A stretch of 64,000 bases of DNA. Origin: Methylobacter sp. GTDB taxonomy: Bacteria; Pseudomonadota; Gammaproteobacteria; Methylococcales; Methylomonadaceae. Below the pieces are notes generated by a model. It was not told the DNA's origin and ran no database searches. It saw only the letters and a list, made by a program, of their open reading frames with translations. Where the stretch lies: the NCBI GenBank assembly GCA_030684815.1, contig JAUXXQ010000210.1, positions 1 through 64,000 on the forward strand. Direction: 5' to 3'. How positions within the stretch are numbered: the first letter of the stretch is position 1; every line of letters begins with the position of its first letter. A program made the translations under genes and the position numbers. Below are positions 50,151-58,220 of the stretch, piece by piece.

Positions 50151-52336
50151 GCAACATCAATCCCGCACTGGAAACTTTTTCCCAAGAAGTTGATGAATTA
50201 CTGACGGCGATGGAAGATGCCCTGTTGGTTTTGGAAAGCACGCCCGACGACGCCGATTGCATCAACAGCATTTTCCGCGCCATGCACACCATTAAAGGTT
50301 CTTCGGGGCTGTTCGGCTTTGACGAGGTGGTGGCTTTTACCCATGAGGCGGAAACCGTATTAGACCGGGTCAGAAATGGCGAACGTGAAATTAATGCCGA
50401 TCTTATCGCTGTGTTGCTGGCCTGTAAAGACCACACTGCACAGATTATCCAGCATGTTTTGTTCAATGAAGAAGAGCCGTTGCCGGAGGAGCTACAGCAA
50501 CAAGGCCAAGCGCTGATTATACAATTAACCGGAACTTCATCAGCGGGCACAGGCATGCCGACAACACAAGAGGAAAAAGCCGATCATTTTGAAGTTGATG
50601 TCAATACCACTGACAGCAGCGATAACTGGATGATCAGTTTGGCGTTCAAGCCCGATGCTTTGCGCAACGGCATGGATCCGCTGTCGTTTATCCGTTATTT
50701 GCAGACGCTGGGTAAAATCATTGAGGTGGTTATCACCATGCCCGCAATGGCGCGCATTGAGGATATGAACCCCGAAGATTGTTACCTTAATTTCAAGATT
50801 GCTTTCAACAGCAGTGCGGACAAGAAAACCATAGAAGACGTGTTCGAGTTTGCCGAAGACGATTGCGAGATTGCCATTCTGCCGCCCAATTCCAGACAGG
50901 AACATTATCTGAAATTACTGGAGAATCTACCTGAAGACCAATTCAAACGTTTAGGCGAAATACTGGTTGAAATCGGCGCGTTGACTGAGAAAGAAGTCGC
51001 GTTGATTCTAAATGAGCAAAACCAAAACGATAACGACGAAATCAAGCCGCTCGGCGAAATGCTGGTGGACAAAAATATTTTGCAGCAACCGGTTATAGAA
51101 CAAGCGCTAAAAAAACAGGAAGCAGTCAAACAAAAAATCAACAAAGAATCCAACTATATCCGTGTCGATGCGGCCAAACTCGGCTATCTGATTAACTTGG
51201 TCGGTGAACTGGTCATCTCAGGCGCGGCAATGCGGCTGATGGTTGACAAGCACGGTTTATCCGATGTCGATGATGTCGCCTCGACCATGAGCCATTTGGT
51301 GGAAGACATACGCGACACAGCCCTGCAGCTGCGTATGGTGCAAATCGGCGAAACATTCACCCGTTTTCAGCGGGTGGTACATGACGTCAGCAAGGAATTG
51401 GGCAAGCAAATTCAGTTGCAAATCACCGGCGGCGATTCCGAACTGGACAAAACGGTAGTCGAAAAAATCAATGATCCGCTGACCCACTTGGTGCGCAATT
51501 CGCTTGACCACGGCATTGAAACGCCGGCAGTGCGTGCGCAGGCCGGTAAGCCGGAAAAAGGCACCATACATCTGAATGCTTACCATGACTCTGGGCGCAT
51601 TGTGATTCAGATCAGCGATGACGGCCAAGGCCTTGATCCGGAACGCATCCTTGCCAAAGCCGTTGCTAAAGGCTTGGTTAAGCCAGACCAAACACTCAGC
51701 CATAGCGAAATTTACAACCTGATTTTTGAGCCCGGTTTAAGTACCAAAGAAGAGGCCAGCAATCTGTCCGGCCGTGGCGTCGGCATGGACGTCGTCCGGC
51801 GCAATATCGAGGCTTTGCGCGGCAGCGTCTTCGTTGACAGCGAATTAGGGCAGGGCACGACCGTGACCATACACCTGCCGTTAACGCTGGCGATTATTGA
51901 CGGCTTTATGGTGGAGGCGCAAAAGGAGCGCTACATCATCCCGCTGAGCATGGTTGAAGAATGCGTTGAAATGAGCAGCGATGAATGGCAAATCGACGAC
52001 ACCCAGCATTATGTCAATTTGCGCGGTCACGTTTTACCTTATTTACGCTTAGGCGATTTTTTCCATAAGAATAAAAAACACACCCACACCGAGCGCGAAA
52101 GTCTGGTTGTGGTGCGTTTTGGTGAGGCCAAAGCCGGGTTTGTGGTTGATGAGTTGCATGGCGAAAATCAAACGGTCATTAAACCGCTCGGCAAGTTGTT
52201 TGAAAATCTGGACGGTATTGGCGGTGCAACCGTGTTGGGCAGTGGTGATGTGGCGCTCATTCTTGATGTTCAAGGGCTTATCCAACATGCCAAAAAGCGG
52301 GTACGTCCTGGTTTGGCTTTGTCGTCGGCAGTTTGA
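50147..52336 (+). CDS. cheA: Chemotaxis sensor kinase CheA
   Basis: A 729-residue CheA with an N-terminal Hpt domain (phospho-acceptor H47 in IFRAMHTIKGSSG), a long linker (about 130-330) with no clear P2 fold, a dimerisation domain P3 (NYIRVDAAKLGYLINLVGELVISGAAM), an ATPase P4 (DPLTHLVRNSLDHGIE; DDGQGLDPERI; GRGVGMDVVRRNIEALRG) and a CheW-like P5. It couples receptors to CheY. It overlaps the STAS gene by 4 bp. Confidence 0.96.
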   Translation: MSNINPALETFSQEVDELLTAMEDALLVLESTPDDADCINSIFRAMHTIKGSSGLFGFDEVVAFTHEAETVLDRVRNGEREINADLIAVLLACKDHTAQIIQHVLFNEEEPLPEELQQQGQALIIQLTGTSSAGTGMPTTQEEKADHFEVDVNTTDSSDNWMISLAFKPDALRNGMDPLSFIRYLQTLGKIIEVVITMPAMARIEDMNPEDCYLNFKIAFNSSADKKTIEDVFEFAEDDCEIAILPPNSRQEHYLKLLENLPEDQFKRLGEILVEIGALTEKEVALILNEQNQNDNDEIKPLGEMLVDKNILQQPVIEQALKKQEAVKQKINKESNYIRVDAAKLGYLINLVGELVISGAAMRLMVDKHGLSDVDDVASTMSHLVEDIRDTALQLRMVQIGETFTRFQRVVHDVSKELGKQIQLQITGGDSELDKTVVEKINDPLTHLVRNSLDHGIETPAVRAQAGKPEKGTIHLNAYHDSGRIVIQISDDGQGLDPERILAKAVAKGLVKPDQTLSHSEIYNLIFEPGLSTKEEASNLSGRGVGMDVVRRNIEALRGSVFVDSELGQGTTVTIHLPLTLAIIDGFMVEAQKERYIIPLSMVEECVEMSSDEWQIDDTQHYVNLRGHVLPYLRLGDFFHKNKKHTHTERESLVVVRFGEAKAGFVVDELHGENQTVIKPLGKLFENLDGIGGATVLGSGDVALILDVQGLIQHAKKRVRPGLALSSAV

Positions 52337-52374
52337 AATAGCTGAATTTAAAAAATAAGGGTGGGGAGTGGACA

Positions 52375-52881
52375 GTGACAACGGTTAATTACGATGCAGA
52401 TATTGTTGCTTGAGCTAATGAGCAAGCATGGCTAGTGCGTAATAGAAAATTTGAATTACTGGATATTCAACATATTGCTGAGGAAATAGAAGACGTGGGC
52501 AAAAGTGAGCAACGTGAATTGGCAAGTCGTATGGCTGTACTTCTTTGTCATTTGCTCAAGTGGCAGTACCAGCCTGCGCGACAGGGCGCAAGTTGGCAGG
52601 CGACCATTGCCGCGCCTGTTCCCGACAGGCTTGCGGCATACACACCATCCTTGGCGATAAAGACACAAAGGGAGCGTATTAAACATCGTTTAAAGCGAAC
52701 ACCCAGTTTGAAAGGTTGTTTAAAAGATGATGAGTGGTGGGCTGACGCTTGGGGTGATGCCCGTGATGCAGCAGAAAAGGAAACGGGTATTTCTTTCGAC
52801 AAATTCCCTGAACAATGCCCTTGGACGACTGACGATATTTTATCGGATCACTGGTTTCCCAGGTTTTTTGAAGCGAATTAA
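52375..52881 (+). pseudogene. DUF29-family gene with in-frame stop at codon 13
   Basis: From a GTG at 52375 the frame reads VTTVNYDADIVA-stop-ANEQAWLVRNRKFELLDIQHIAEEIEDVGKSEQREL. This is the DUF29 family layout with TGA (52411-52413) where a Trp is expected. The remaining 148 codons after a GTG at 52435 are intact up to WFPRFFEAN. Either a restart at 52435 gives a protein lacking about 20 residues, or the gene is dead. It interrupts the chemotaxis operon; it is not a chemotaxis gene. Confidence 0.8.
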
Positions 52882-52958
52882 AGGCTTGTAAATAATAGGC
52901 GCAGGTGCCCTATGAATATCAATGAATTAGTAATAGAAATATCAACCGGAGTTTTATC

Positions 52959-54662
52959 ATGCTGAATAATCTGACTATCAAAGCCCGTTTGATTATCGTC
53001 GTGAGCCTTATGTCTGTGCTTGCCGTTACCTTGGGGGGGCTCGGCTTAAATGGTATGAAAAAAGCCAATGAAGGTTTGCGCACCGTTTACGAGGATCGTG
53101 CGGTTCCAATGGGGCAGATTGCTGAAATCAATGGGAAATTGTTGGATAACCGTATCGCGATGGGCAATAGTTTGGTGTTCAAGGGAGAGGATCAGGAAAA
53201 TATCAAACGCGTCAGACAAAATATTCTCGATATTAACCGGATATGGGACGCTTACATGGCAACTAAGTTGACTGAGGGGGAAAAGAAACTTGCCGATCAG
53301 TTTGACAGGGATCGTAAGCGCTTTATTGTCGAAGGGTTGAATCCTGCTATGGAATATCTAGCGGCAGGAAATACTCAGGCATTGGAAAAAATCGTTGGGA
53401 AAGAGGTACGCCTATTATTTAGACCCGTCCGCGAAGACATGAGAATGTTGATGCAGTTACAGCTGGATGTTGCCAAACAGGAATATGAGGCCGCCCAAGC
53501 CCGTTACGAAGACAGCCGGTTTATCGCGGTTACACTGTTAATACTGGGTTTGCTGCTGTCAACGGTGATTAGTTTTATGCTGGTTCGCGGCATTTCACGC
53601 TCCCTGTCGTCCATGCAGCAGTTTACCGAATCGTTGGCGAAAGGCGACCTGACTGCCCGTATCGACCTCGAACAAAATGATGAAATCGGCATTTTGGCAC
53701 AGTCGATGACAGGCATGCGCGATCAGCTTAGCAGCGTGGTGCAGCAAGTCCGCACCAATTCGGACGCTTTAGGCAGCGCTTCGCAGGAAATCAGCGCAAC
53801 CGCCCAGTCAATTAGCCAAAGCGCGACTGAACAGGCCTCCGGCGTTGAAGAAACGACCACTTCAATTGAGGAGTTGAGTTCATCGGTTAAACAAAATGCC
53901 GATAACGCCAAGCTAACCAATGGCATGGCAATGACCGCAGCCGAAGAGGCGGCCAATGGCGGTGCTGCGGTGAAACGTACTGTAGAAGCAATGAAAGAAA
54001 TCGCTGACAAAATCGGCTTAATTGAAGATATTGCCTATAAAACCAACTTGTTATCGCTGAATGCCGCTATTGAGGCCGCATTGGCCGGTGAACACGGCAA
54101 AGGCTTTACTGTGGTGGCTGCTGAAGTCAGGAAACTGGCGGAAAACAGCCGGGTCACTGCACAGGAAATCAATAGCCTGGCAAAAAACAGCGTCAAAATC
54201 GCTGAAGATGCGGGTAATCTGTTAGAACAAATGGTGCCCAATATTCAGAAGACTGCCGATCTGGTCGAAGAAATTACCGCGTCTTCACAAGAACAGGCGC
54301 AAGGTATAGCCCAAATCAGCGATGCGGTCGGCCAACTGGATAAAGCGGCACAACAAAACGCCTCCGGTTCAGAGGAGCTGGCCGCCACTGCAGAAGAGTT
54401 GAGCGGACAAGCCATGCAGCTGCAACAAGTGATGTCATTCTTTACCGTGGACGCCAACCAAAAACGTGCAAGCAAAGGCCAACCGTTGCCGCAAGTCGGC
54501 AAACAGCCGCCTGCAGCCAAGAAAACCAACAAAACCAACAAAAAAACAGCACCTCATTTTACCTCGACAGAGTCGTCTCCGGTATTGCCTAAGCCAATGC
54601 CCATCAGCAAGTCTGGAGGGGGTAAACCTGAATTTAATGAAAATGATTTTGAACGCTTTTGA
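52959..54662 (+). CDS. Methyl-accepting chemotaxis protein
   Basis: A 567-residue receptor: membrane helix (about 9-29), a periplasmic four-helix-bundle domain of the Tar/4HB type, a second membrane helix (about 186-207), HAMP (about 208-262) and a long signalling coiled coil. The hairpin tip reads ALAGEHGKGFTVVAAEVRKLAENS, where L375 replaces the Arg that is almost always found (AARAGE). The C-terminus ends in a Lys/Asn/Ser-rich linker and EFNENDFERF, possibly a tether for CheR or CheD. The tip region is nearly identical to the receptor at 55814. Confidence 0.94.
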   Translation: MLNNLTIKARLIIVVSLMSVLAVTLGGLGLNGMKKANEGLRTVYEDRAVPMGQIAEINGKLLDNRIAMGNSLVFKGEDQENIKRVRQNILDINRIWDAYMATKLTEGEKKLADQFDRDRKRFIVEGLNPAMEYLAAGNTQALEKIVGKEVRLLFRPVREDMRMLMQLQLDVAKQEYEAAQARYEDSRFIAVTLLILGLLLSTVISFMLVRGISRSLSSMQQFTESLAKGDLTARIDLEQNDEIGILAQSMTGMRDQLSSVVQQVRTNSDALGSASQEISATAQSISQSATEQASGVEETTTSIEELSSSVKQNADNAKLTNGMAMTAAEEAANGGAAVKRTVEAMKEIADKIGLIEDIAYKTNLLSLNAAIEAALAGEHGKGFTVVAAEVRKLAENSRVTAQEINSLAKNSVKIAEDAGNLLEQMVPNIQKTADLVEEITASSQEQAQGIAQISDAVGQLDKAAQQNASGSEELAATAEELSGQAMQLQQVMSFFTVDANQKRASKGQPLPQVGKQPPAAKKTNKTNKKTAPHFTSTESSPVLPKPMPISKSGGGKPEFNENDFERF

Positions 54663-54664
54663 CA

Positions 54665-54940
54665 GGTAGAGTCAACTACCCCGCCCTAAAGTGCGGAGCT
54701 TGCAAGAGCTAGGTTGACCAGACTCAGTGCTAGAAATAGCGCTACGCACATAACAGGTCGTTAAGACTTACCAGCGAATGCTTCCTTAGTTCGCTGCTCT
54801 AAAAGGATCGGATCACGCTGGGGAAAGGTAAAGCCCCGAAGGTTCTTCCCGCCACTGGCAACAGTGGGAGCCGGTTATGTGCATTGTCGAAGGGAGATGT
54901 TTTTTAAACACGTTACAAGTCCCGTAAGGGAAGGAATTTA
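54665..54940 (+). ncRNA. HEARO / omega-RNA of IscB
   Basis: The 280 bp upstream of the iscB remnant have the look of the HEARO RNA that guides IscB. gagtcaacta pairs with taggttgaccagactc near the 5' end. ggttcttcccgccactg leads to the stem CCACTG-GCAA-CAGTGG (54852-54867) with a GNRA loop, then gggagccggttatg and gtcgaaggga. In IscB systems the guide comes from DNA just outside the left end, here the last codons of the mcp gene. The assignment rests on recalled motifs and on the adjoining PLMP-domain frame. Confidence 0.82.
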
Positions 54941-54942
54941 AA

Positions 54943-55144
54943 ATGGCAGTATTTGTTTTAGATAAGAAGAAACAGTCACTAATGCCTTGTTCTGAAAAAC
55001 GGGCAAGGTTGTTGCTTGATAGAGGTCGTGCTGTAGTTGTAAAAATGTACCCATTCACTAAAGAGTTGCCGTCTAATCGCCCGTAATGATGGTTACGGGT
55101 ACAAATTTCAACCAAAGATAGCAAACTCAATAGGAGATGCGTGA
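54943..55144 (+). pseudogene. iscB: iscB remnant: PLMP domain joined to the C-terminal end
   Basis: Positions 54943-55086 encode 47 residues that match the IscB PLMP domain: MAVFVLDKKKQSLMPCSEK, then RARLLLDRGRAVVV and YPFTKEL, followed by a stop. In another frame, 55070-55144 encodes RLIARNDGYGYKFQPKIANS and a stop, which resembles the C-terminal end of IscB. The RuvC, bridge-helix and HNH parts, several hundred codons, are gone. This is an internal deletion that left both ends and the RNA. The remnant cannot cut DNA, but the short PLMP peptide could still be made. Confidence 0.85.
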
Positions 55145-55215
55145 GTTGGAGTCGGCTGCCGCCGACGCGCTATCCCTCCCCGACCTAAAGGACGGGGTAT
55201 CTCGCGCAAAAATTG

Positions 55216-55755
55216 ATGAACCAATTGACACATAAAAAAGAACATAAAACTGAGGTGATGGCTCAGGATCAGTTACGTCAGTATCTGACTTTTCAGGCAG
55301 GCAATGAGAATTTGGCCATCAGTATTTTGGATGTTAAAGAAATTATCGAAATTAATACCATTACCGATGTGCCGATGACGCCTGACTATATACGGGGTGT
55401 TATTAATTTGCGCGGTAATGTTGTGCCGGTCATTGATTTGTCGGCGCGTCTGGGGCGGGAAAGCAGCGAAGTGACCAAGCGCAGTTGTATTGTGTTGGTG
55501 CAGGTTGAATACCATGATGATGCCCAGTTGTTGGGTATGTTAGTTGATGCTGTTGATGAAATTTTGGAAATCCCAGAAGTGAATATTATGCCGCCGCCGG
55601 ACTTTGGCGCTGATATTCGGACTGATTTTATCCAGTCCATGGGTAGGGTAGGCGATGAGTTTATTATTTTATTAAATATCAATCGTGTATTGTCAATCAA
55701 AGAATTATCACAGCTTAAGCAGGTTGCTGAATATGAAGCAGGCGGTACAAATTAA
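55216..55755 (+). CDS. cheW: Chemotaxis coupling protein CheW
   Basis: A 179-residue CheW: LRQYLTFQAGNENLAISILDVKEIIEINTITDVPMTPDYIRGVINLRGNVVPVIDL, then LLGMLVDAVDEILEIPE. It links receptors to CheA. The ATG at 55216 follows the insertion element by about 9 bp, and no good ribosome-binding site lies before it. A start at 55258 (MAQDQLRQYL), behind gagg, would fit the family equally well. The insertion may have removed the native leader. Confidence 0.94.
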   Translation: MNQLTHKKEHKTEVMAQDQLRQYLTFQAGNENLAISILDVKEIIEINTITDVPMTPDYIRGVINLRGNVVPVIDLSARLGRESSEVTKRSCIVLVQVEYHDDAQLLGMLVDAVDEILEIPEVNIMPPPDFGADIRTDFIQSMGRVGDEFIILLNINRVLSIKELSQLKQVAEYEAGGTN

Positions 55756-55813
55756 AAAAGCTAACGTTGCAGCATCGAATTGAACTAACCCCTATTTAAA
55801 GGACGCATTTTTT

Positions 55814-57697
55814 ATGAACATAAAAGATTTAAGTATCAAGACCAAAATATTGACCGGCGCATTGCTGTTGGTATTAATTACCTGCGCCTTTGGCGCCTTA
55901 TCCAAACTTTACATCGGCAGGGTGTCGGACTCGCTGTTCGGCATTACCGACAACAACGGTAAGGCGGTTGAGTATGCAACCGGGGTTGAGCGTATGGCGC
56001 TGTCGACCATCATGGAAGAAAAAAATTACCTGTTACAGGAAAAAGATGAAATTCACCAACGTGCTGAAGATAACGTCAAAGAACTGATGGGCTATTTGGA
56101 TAAAGTGGATGCTGTGGCACGGGAATATAACAATACCGAGTTATTGGCCCAATCGAGAAGCGCCAGGGAAGGGACAACACAATACGCCGAAAAATACCGG
56201 GCAGGGGTTGCTGCCCTTAAAGGCAATAGGCAGGCCGTTGTAGATATGGTTGAGAGAGGGAATGTTGTCGCCAATGCTGCCGATGTTTTTTTGAAAAGGC
56301 AGGTGGCACTGTATACCGAAGCGCAAAAAAAAGGTGTCACCGGTCAGGAGCTTGATGCATATGTGCAGCGCTACATTATTGCGACCAATATTTATGTGAA
56401 AGCACTTGAAATCATGCGCGCTGAAAAGGAAGAGGTCAATTATAAGGATAGGGTCGCCTGGAAAAAAATGGGGGTTTTATTGCCGGAACTGATGGCTTTA
56501 TATGACGATCTGCAAAAAATAGTTTTTAGTCAAGAAGGGCTTGACTTGATTACGCAAGCGCGTAACGCAACCAGCGCGTATACCGAGTCAGCTAAAAGTT
56601 GGATAGAAAACGACAACCAACTCAAGGTTATCTTGGCGGACATGGCAAGTTTGGGCGGTAATGTCATTAGGCAAGCGCAAGATGCAGAAAATGCGGGTTA
56701 CGTCCAGTTAGGCGTTGCCAGGAATGACGCCGAGCAATTGGTTTCTGAGGCCAATACAATCATTATCGGCACTATCATCCTTTCTATTGTGTTGGGTGTG
56801 ATGATTGCCTTGTTTCTAGCGGCCATGATCACCAAACCGATCATTTTAGGTGTTAAATTTGCCGAGTCGTTATCGGAAGGTGATTTGACTGCGCGGATTG
56901 ATATTGACCAAAAAGATGAAATCGGTGTGTTGGCCAGCGCCTTGCAAACCATGCGCGACCAGCTTAGCAATGTGGTGCAGCAAGTCCGCACCAATTCCGA
57001 TGCCTTGGGAAATGCCTCGCAGGAAATCAGCGCAACTGCCCAAGCTATCAGCCAAAGCGCAACCGAACAGGCTTCAGGCGTTGAGCAAACCACCAGTTCT
57101 ATCGAAGAGTTAAGTTCGTCGGTCAAACAAAATGCCGACAATGCTAAGGTAACCAACAGCATGGCCACTACAGCAGCGGAAGAAGCCGCTAATGGCGGCG
57201 CTGCTGTAAAACGTACCGTAGAAGCGATGAAAGAAATTGCCGACAAAATCGGTTTGATTGAAGACATTGCCTATAAAACCAACCTGCTGTCACTGAATGC
57301 CGCCATTGAAGCGGCGCGCGCCGGTGAGCACGGCAAAGGCTTTACCGTGGTGGCTGCCGAAGTCAGAAAGCTGGCGGAAAACAGCCGGGTCACTGCGCAG
57401 GAAATCAATACGCTGGCTAAAAGTAGTGTCAAAATTGCTGAAGACGCGGGCATTCTGCTGGAAAAAATGGTGCCTAATATCCAAAAAACCGCCGACCTGG
57501 TCGAAGAAATCACCGCGTCATCAGAAGAGCAGGCACAAGGCATCGGGCAAATCAGCGATGCAGTAGGGCAACTGGACAAAGCGGCGCAACAAAATGCCTC
57601 GGGGTCGGAAGAGCTGGCCGCGACAGCAGAAGAGTTGAGCGGTCAGGCGATGCAGTTGCAACAAGTAATGTCGTTCTTTAAAGTGGATAACCGTTAA
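55814..57697 (+). CDS. Methyl-accepting chemotaxis protein
   Basis: A 627-residue receptor: membrane helix (about 12-32), a periplasmic helical sensor domain of about 270 residues unlike that of the preceding receptor, a second membrane helix (about 315-340), HAMP (about 341-395) and a signalling domain. The tip has the normal AARAGEHGKGF (R502). From HAMP to the end it is very close to the 52959 gene in protein and DNA, pointing to duplication or conversion with exchange of the sensor part. Confidence 0.95.
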   Translation: MNIKDLSIKTKILTGALLLVLITCAFGALSKLYIGRVSDSLFGITDNNGKAVEYATGVERMALSTIMEEKNYLLQEKDEIHQRAEDNVKELMGYLDKVDAVAREYNNTELLAQSRSAREGTTQYAEKYRAGVAALKGNRQAVVDMVERGNVVANAADVFLKRQVALYTEAQKKGVTGQELDAYVQRYIIATNIYVKALEIMRAEKEEVNYKDRVAWKKMGVLLPELMALYDDLQKIVFSQEGLDLITQARNATSAYTESAKSWIENDNQLKVILADMASLGGNVIRQAQDAENAGYVQLGVARNDAEQLVSEANTIIIGTIILSIVLGVMIALFLAAMITKPIILGVKFAESLSEGDLTARIDIDQKDEIGVLASALQTMRDQLSNVVQQVRTNSDALGNASQEISATAQAISQSATEQASGVEQTTSSIEELSSSVKQNADNAKVTNSMATTAAEEAANGGAAVKRTVEAMKEIADKIGLIEDIAYKTNLLSLNAAIEAARAGEHGKGFTVVAAEVRKLAENSRVTAQEINTLAKSSVKIAEDAGILLEKMVPNIQKTADLVEEITASSEEQAQGIGQISDAVGQLDKAAQQNASGSEELAATAEELSGQAMQLQQVMSFFKVDNR

Positions 57698-57755
57698 TCG
57701 GATAAAGTGATTTCCGTGAAATAACATCCCTTGATGATCAGGAGCTGCAAAAAAA

Positions 57756-57898
57756 GGCTATCAACTTAACGCGGGACAGACCTTCCAGTTTTTTACGACT
57801 GCCATGGATGGCGGAAGTGCTGGAGCCGCCGGGAGCGGCTCCAGTAAAAACCTGGAAGGTCTACTTCGGCATGCTTGTCCCGCTTTAAATGGGAAGCC
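57756..57898. mobile_element. MITE (class 1), long form, inverted arms and no target duplication
   Basis: A 143-bp element whose arms are reversed relative to 43932-44073: it begins GGCTATCAACTTAACGCGGGAC and ends GTCCCGCTTTAAATGGGAAGCC. The 50-bp central insert is nevertheless in the same orientation on the plus strand as at 43932, so the insert is flipped relative to its arms. No 8-bp target duplication is present. Confidence 0.85.
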
Positions 57899-58220
57899 GA
57901 TAATTTTTTGTCTGTATCTTTCAGAAAATCGTCTTGTACTGATTTTTTGTGTTGCTCGTTGTTTTTCGTAACTACTCAGCCAAAAAGAAATAGAACACGG
58001 AAACCAACAGTAGGCGCTTTAGGCGACACAGATCAGACAGATTTACACGGATTTTTTAAATTTTTAATCAGTGATTATCCGTTTTACTTGTGCCCCAGAG
58101 GGTATCAGTGCTATCCGTGTTCCATTTAGGTATTTTTAACAACCGCTGAGCAGTTACTTGTTTTCAGCATAACATACTGTTTTATTAGTTGTTTACTAAA
58201 ATTTTATCAAATAATGACTC
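57899..58220. other. Intergenic region with repeat X
   Basis: No gene is seen. Positions 57980-58056 contain agaaatagaacacgg... gacagatttacacggatttttt, related to 12206-12259 in reverse. Positions 58065-58157 are an inverted copy of 43813-43906. Confidence 0.65.
58065..58157. repeat. Repeat X, inverted copy of 43813-43906
   Basis: taatcagtgattatccgttttacttgtgccccaga...ttaacaaccgctgagcagttac is the reverse complement of 43813-43906 at roughly 85% identity by eye. Confidence 0.8.

Larger units (their letters stand above)
54663..55207 (+). mobile_element. Non-autonomous IscB-type (HEARO) insertion element
   Basis: About 545 bp inserted between mcp and cheW. The left end has CCCCGCCCTAAAG (54679-54691) in a hairpin. 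The right end has CCCCGACCTAAAG (55178-55190) in a hairpin, after a second hairpin GTCGGC-tgcc-GCCGAC (55151-55166). Paired, related end hairpins without inverted repeats are a mark of IS200/IS605-type elements. Inside are an omega-RNA-like region and an iscB remnant. No transposase is present, so it depends on one elsewhere. Exact ends are uncertain by several bases. Confidence 0.8.
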
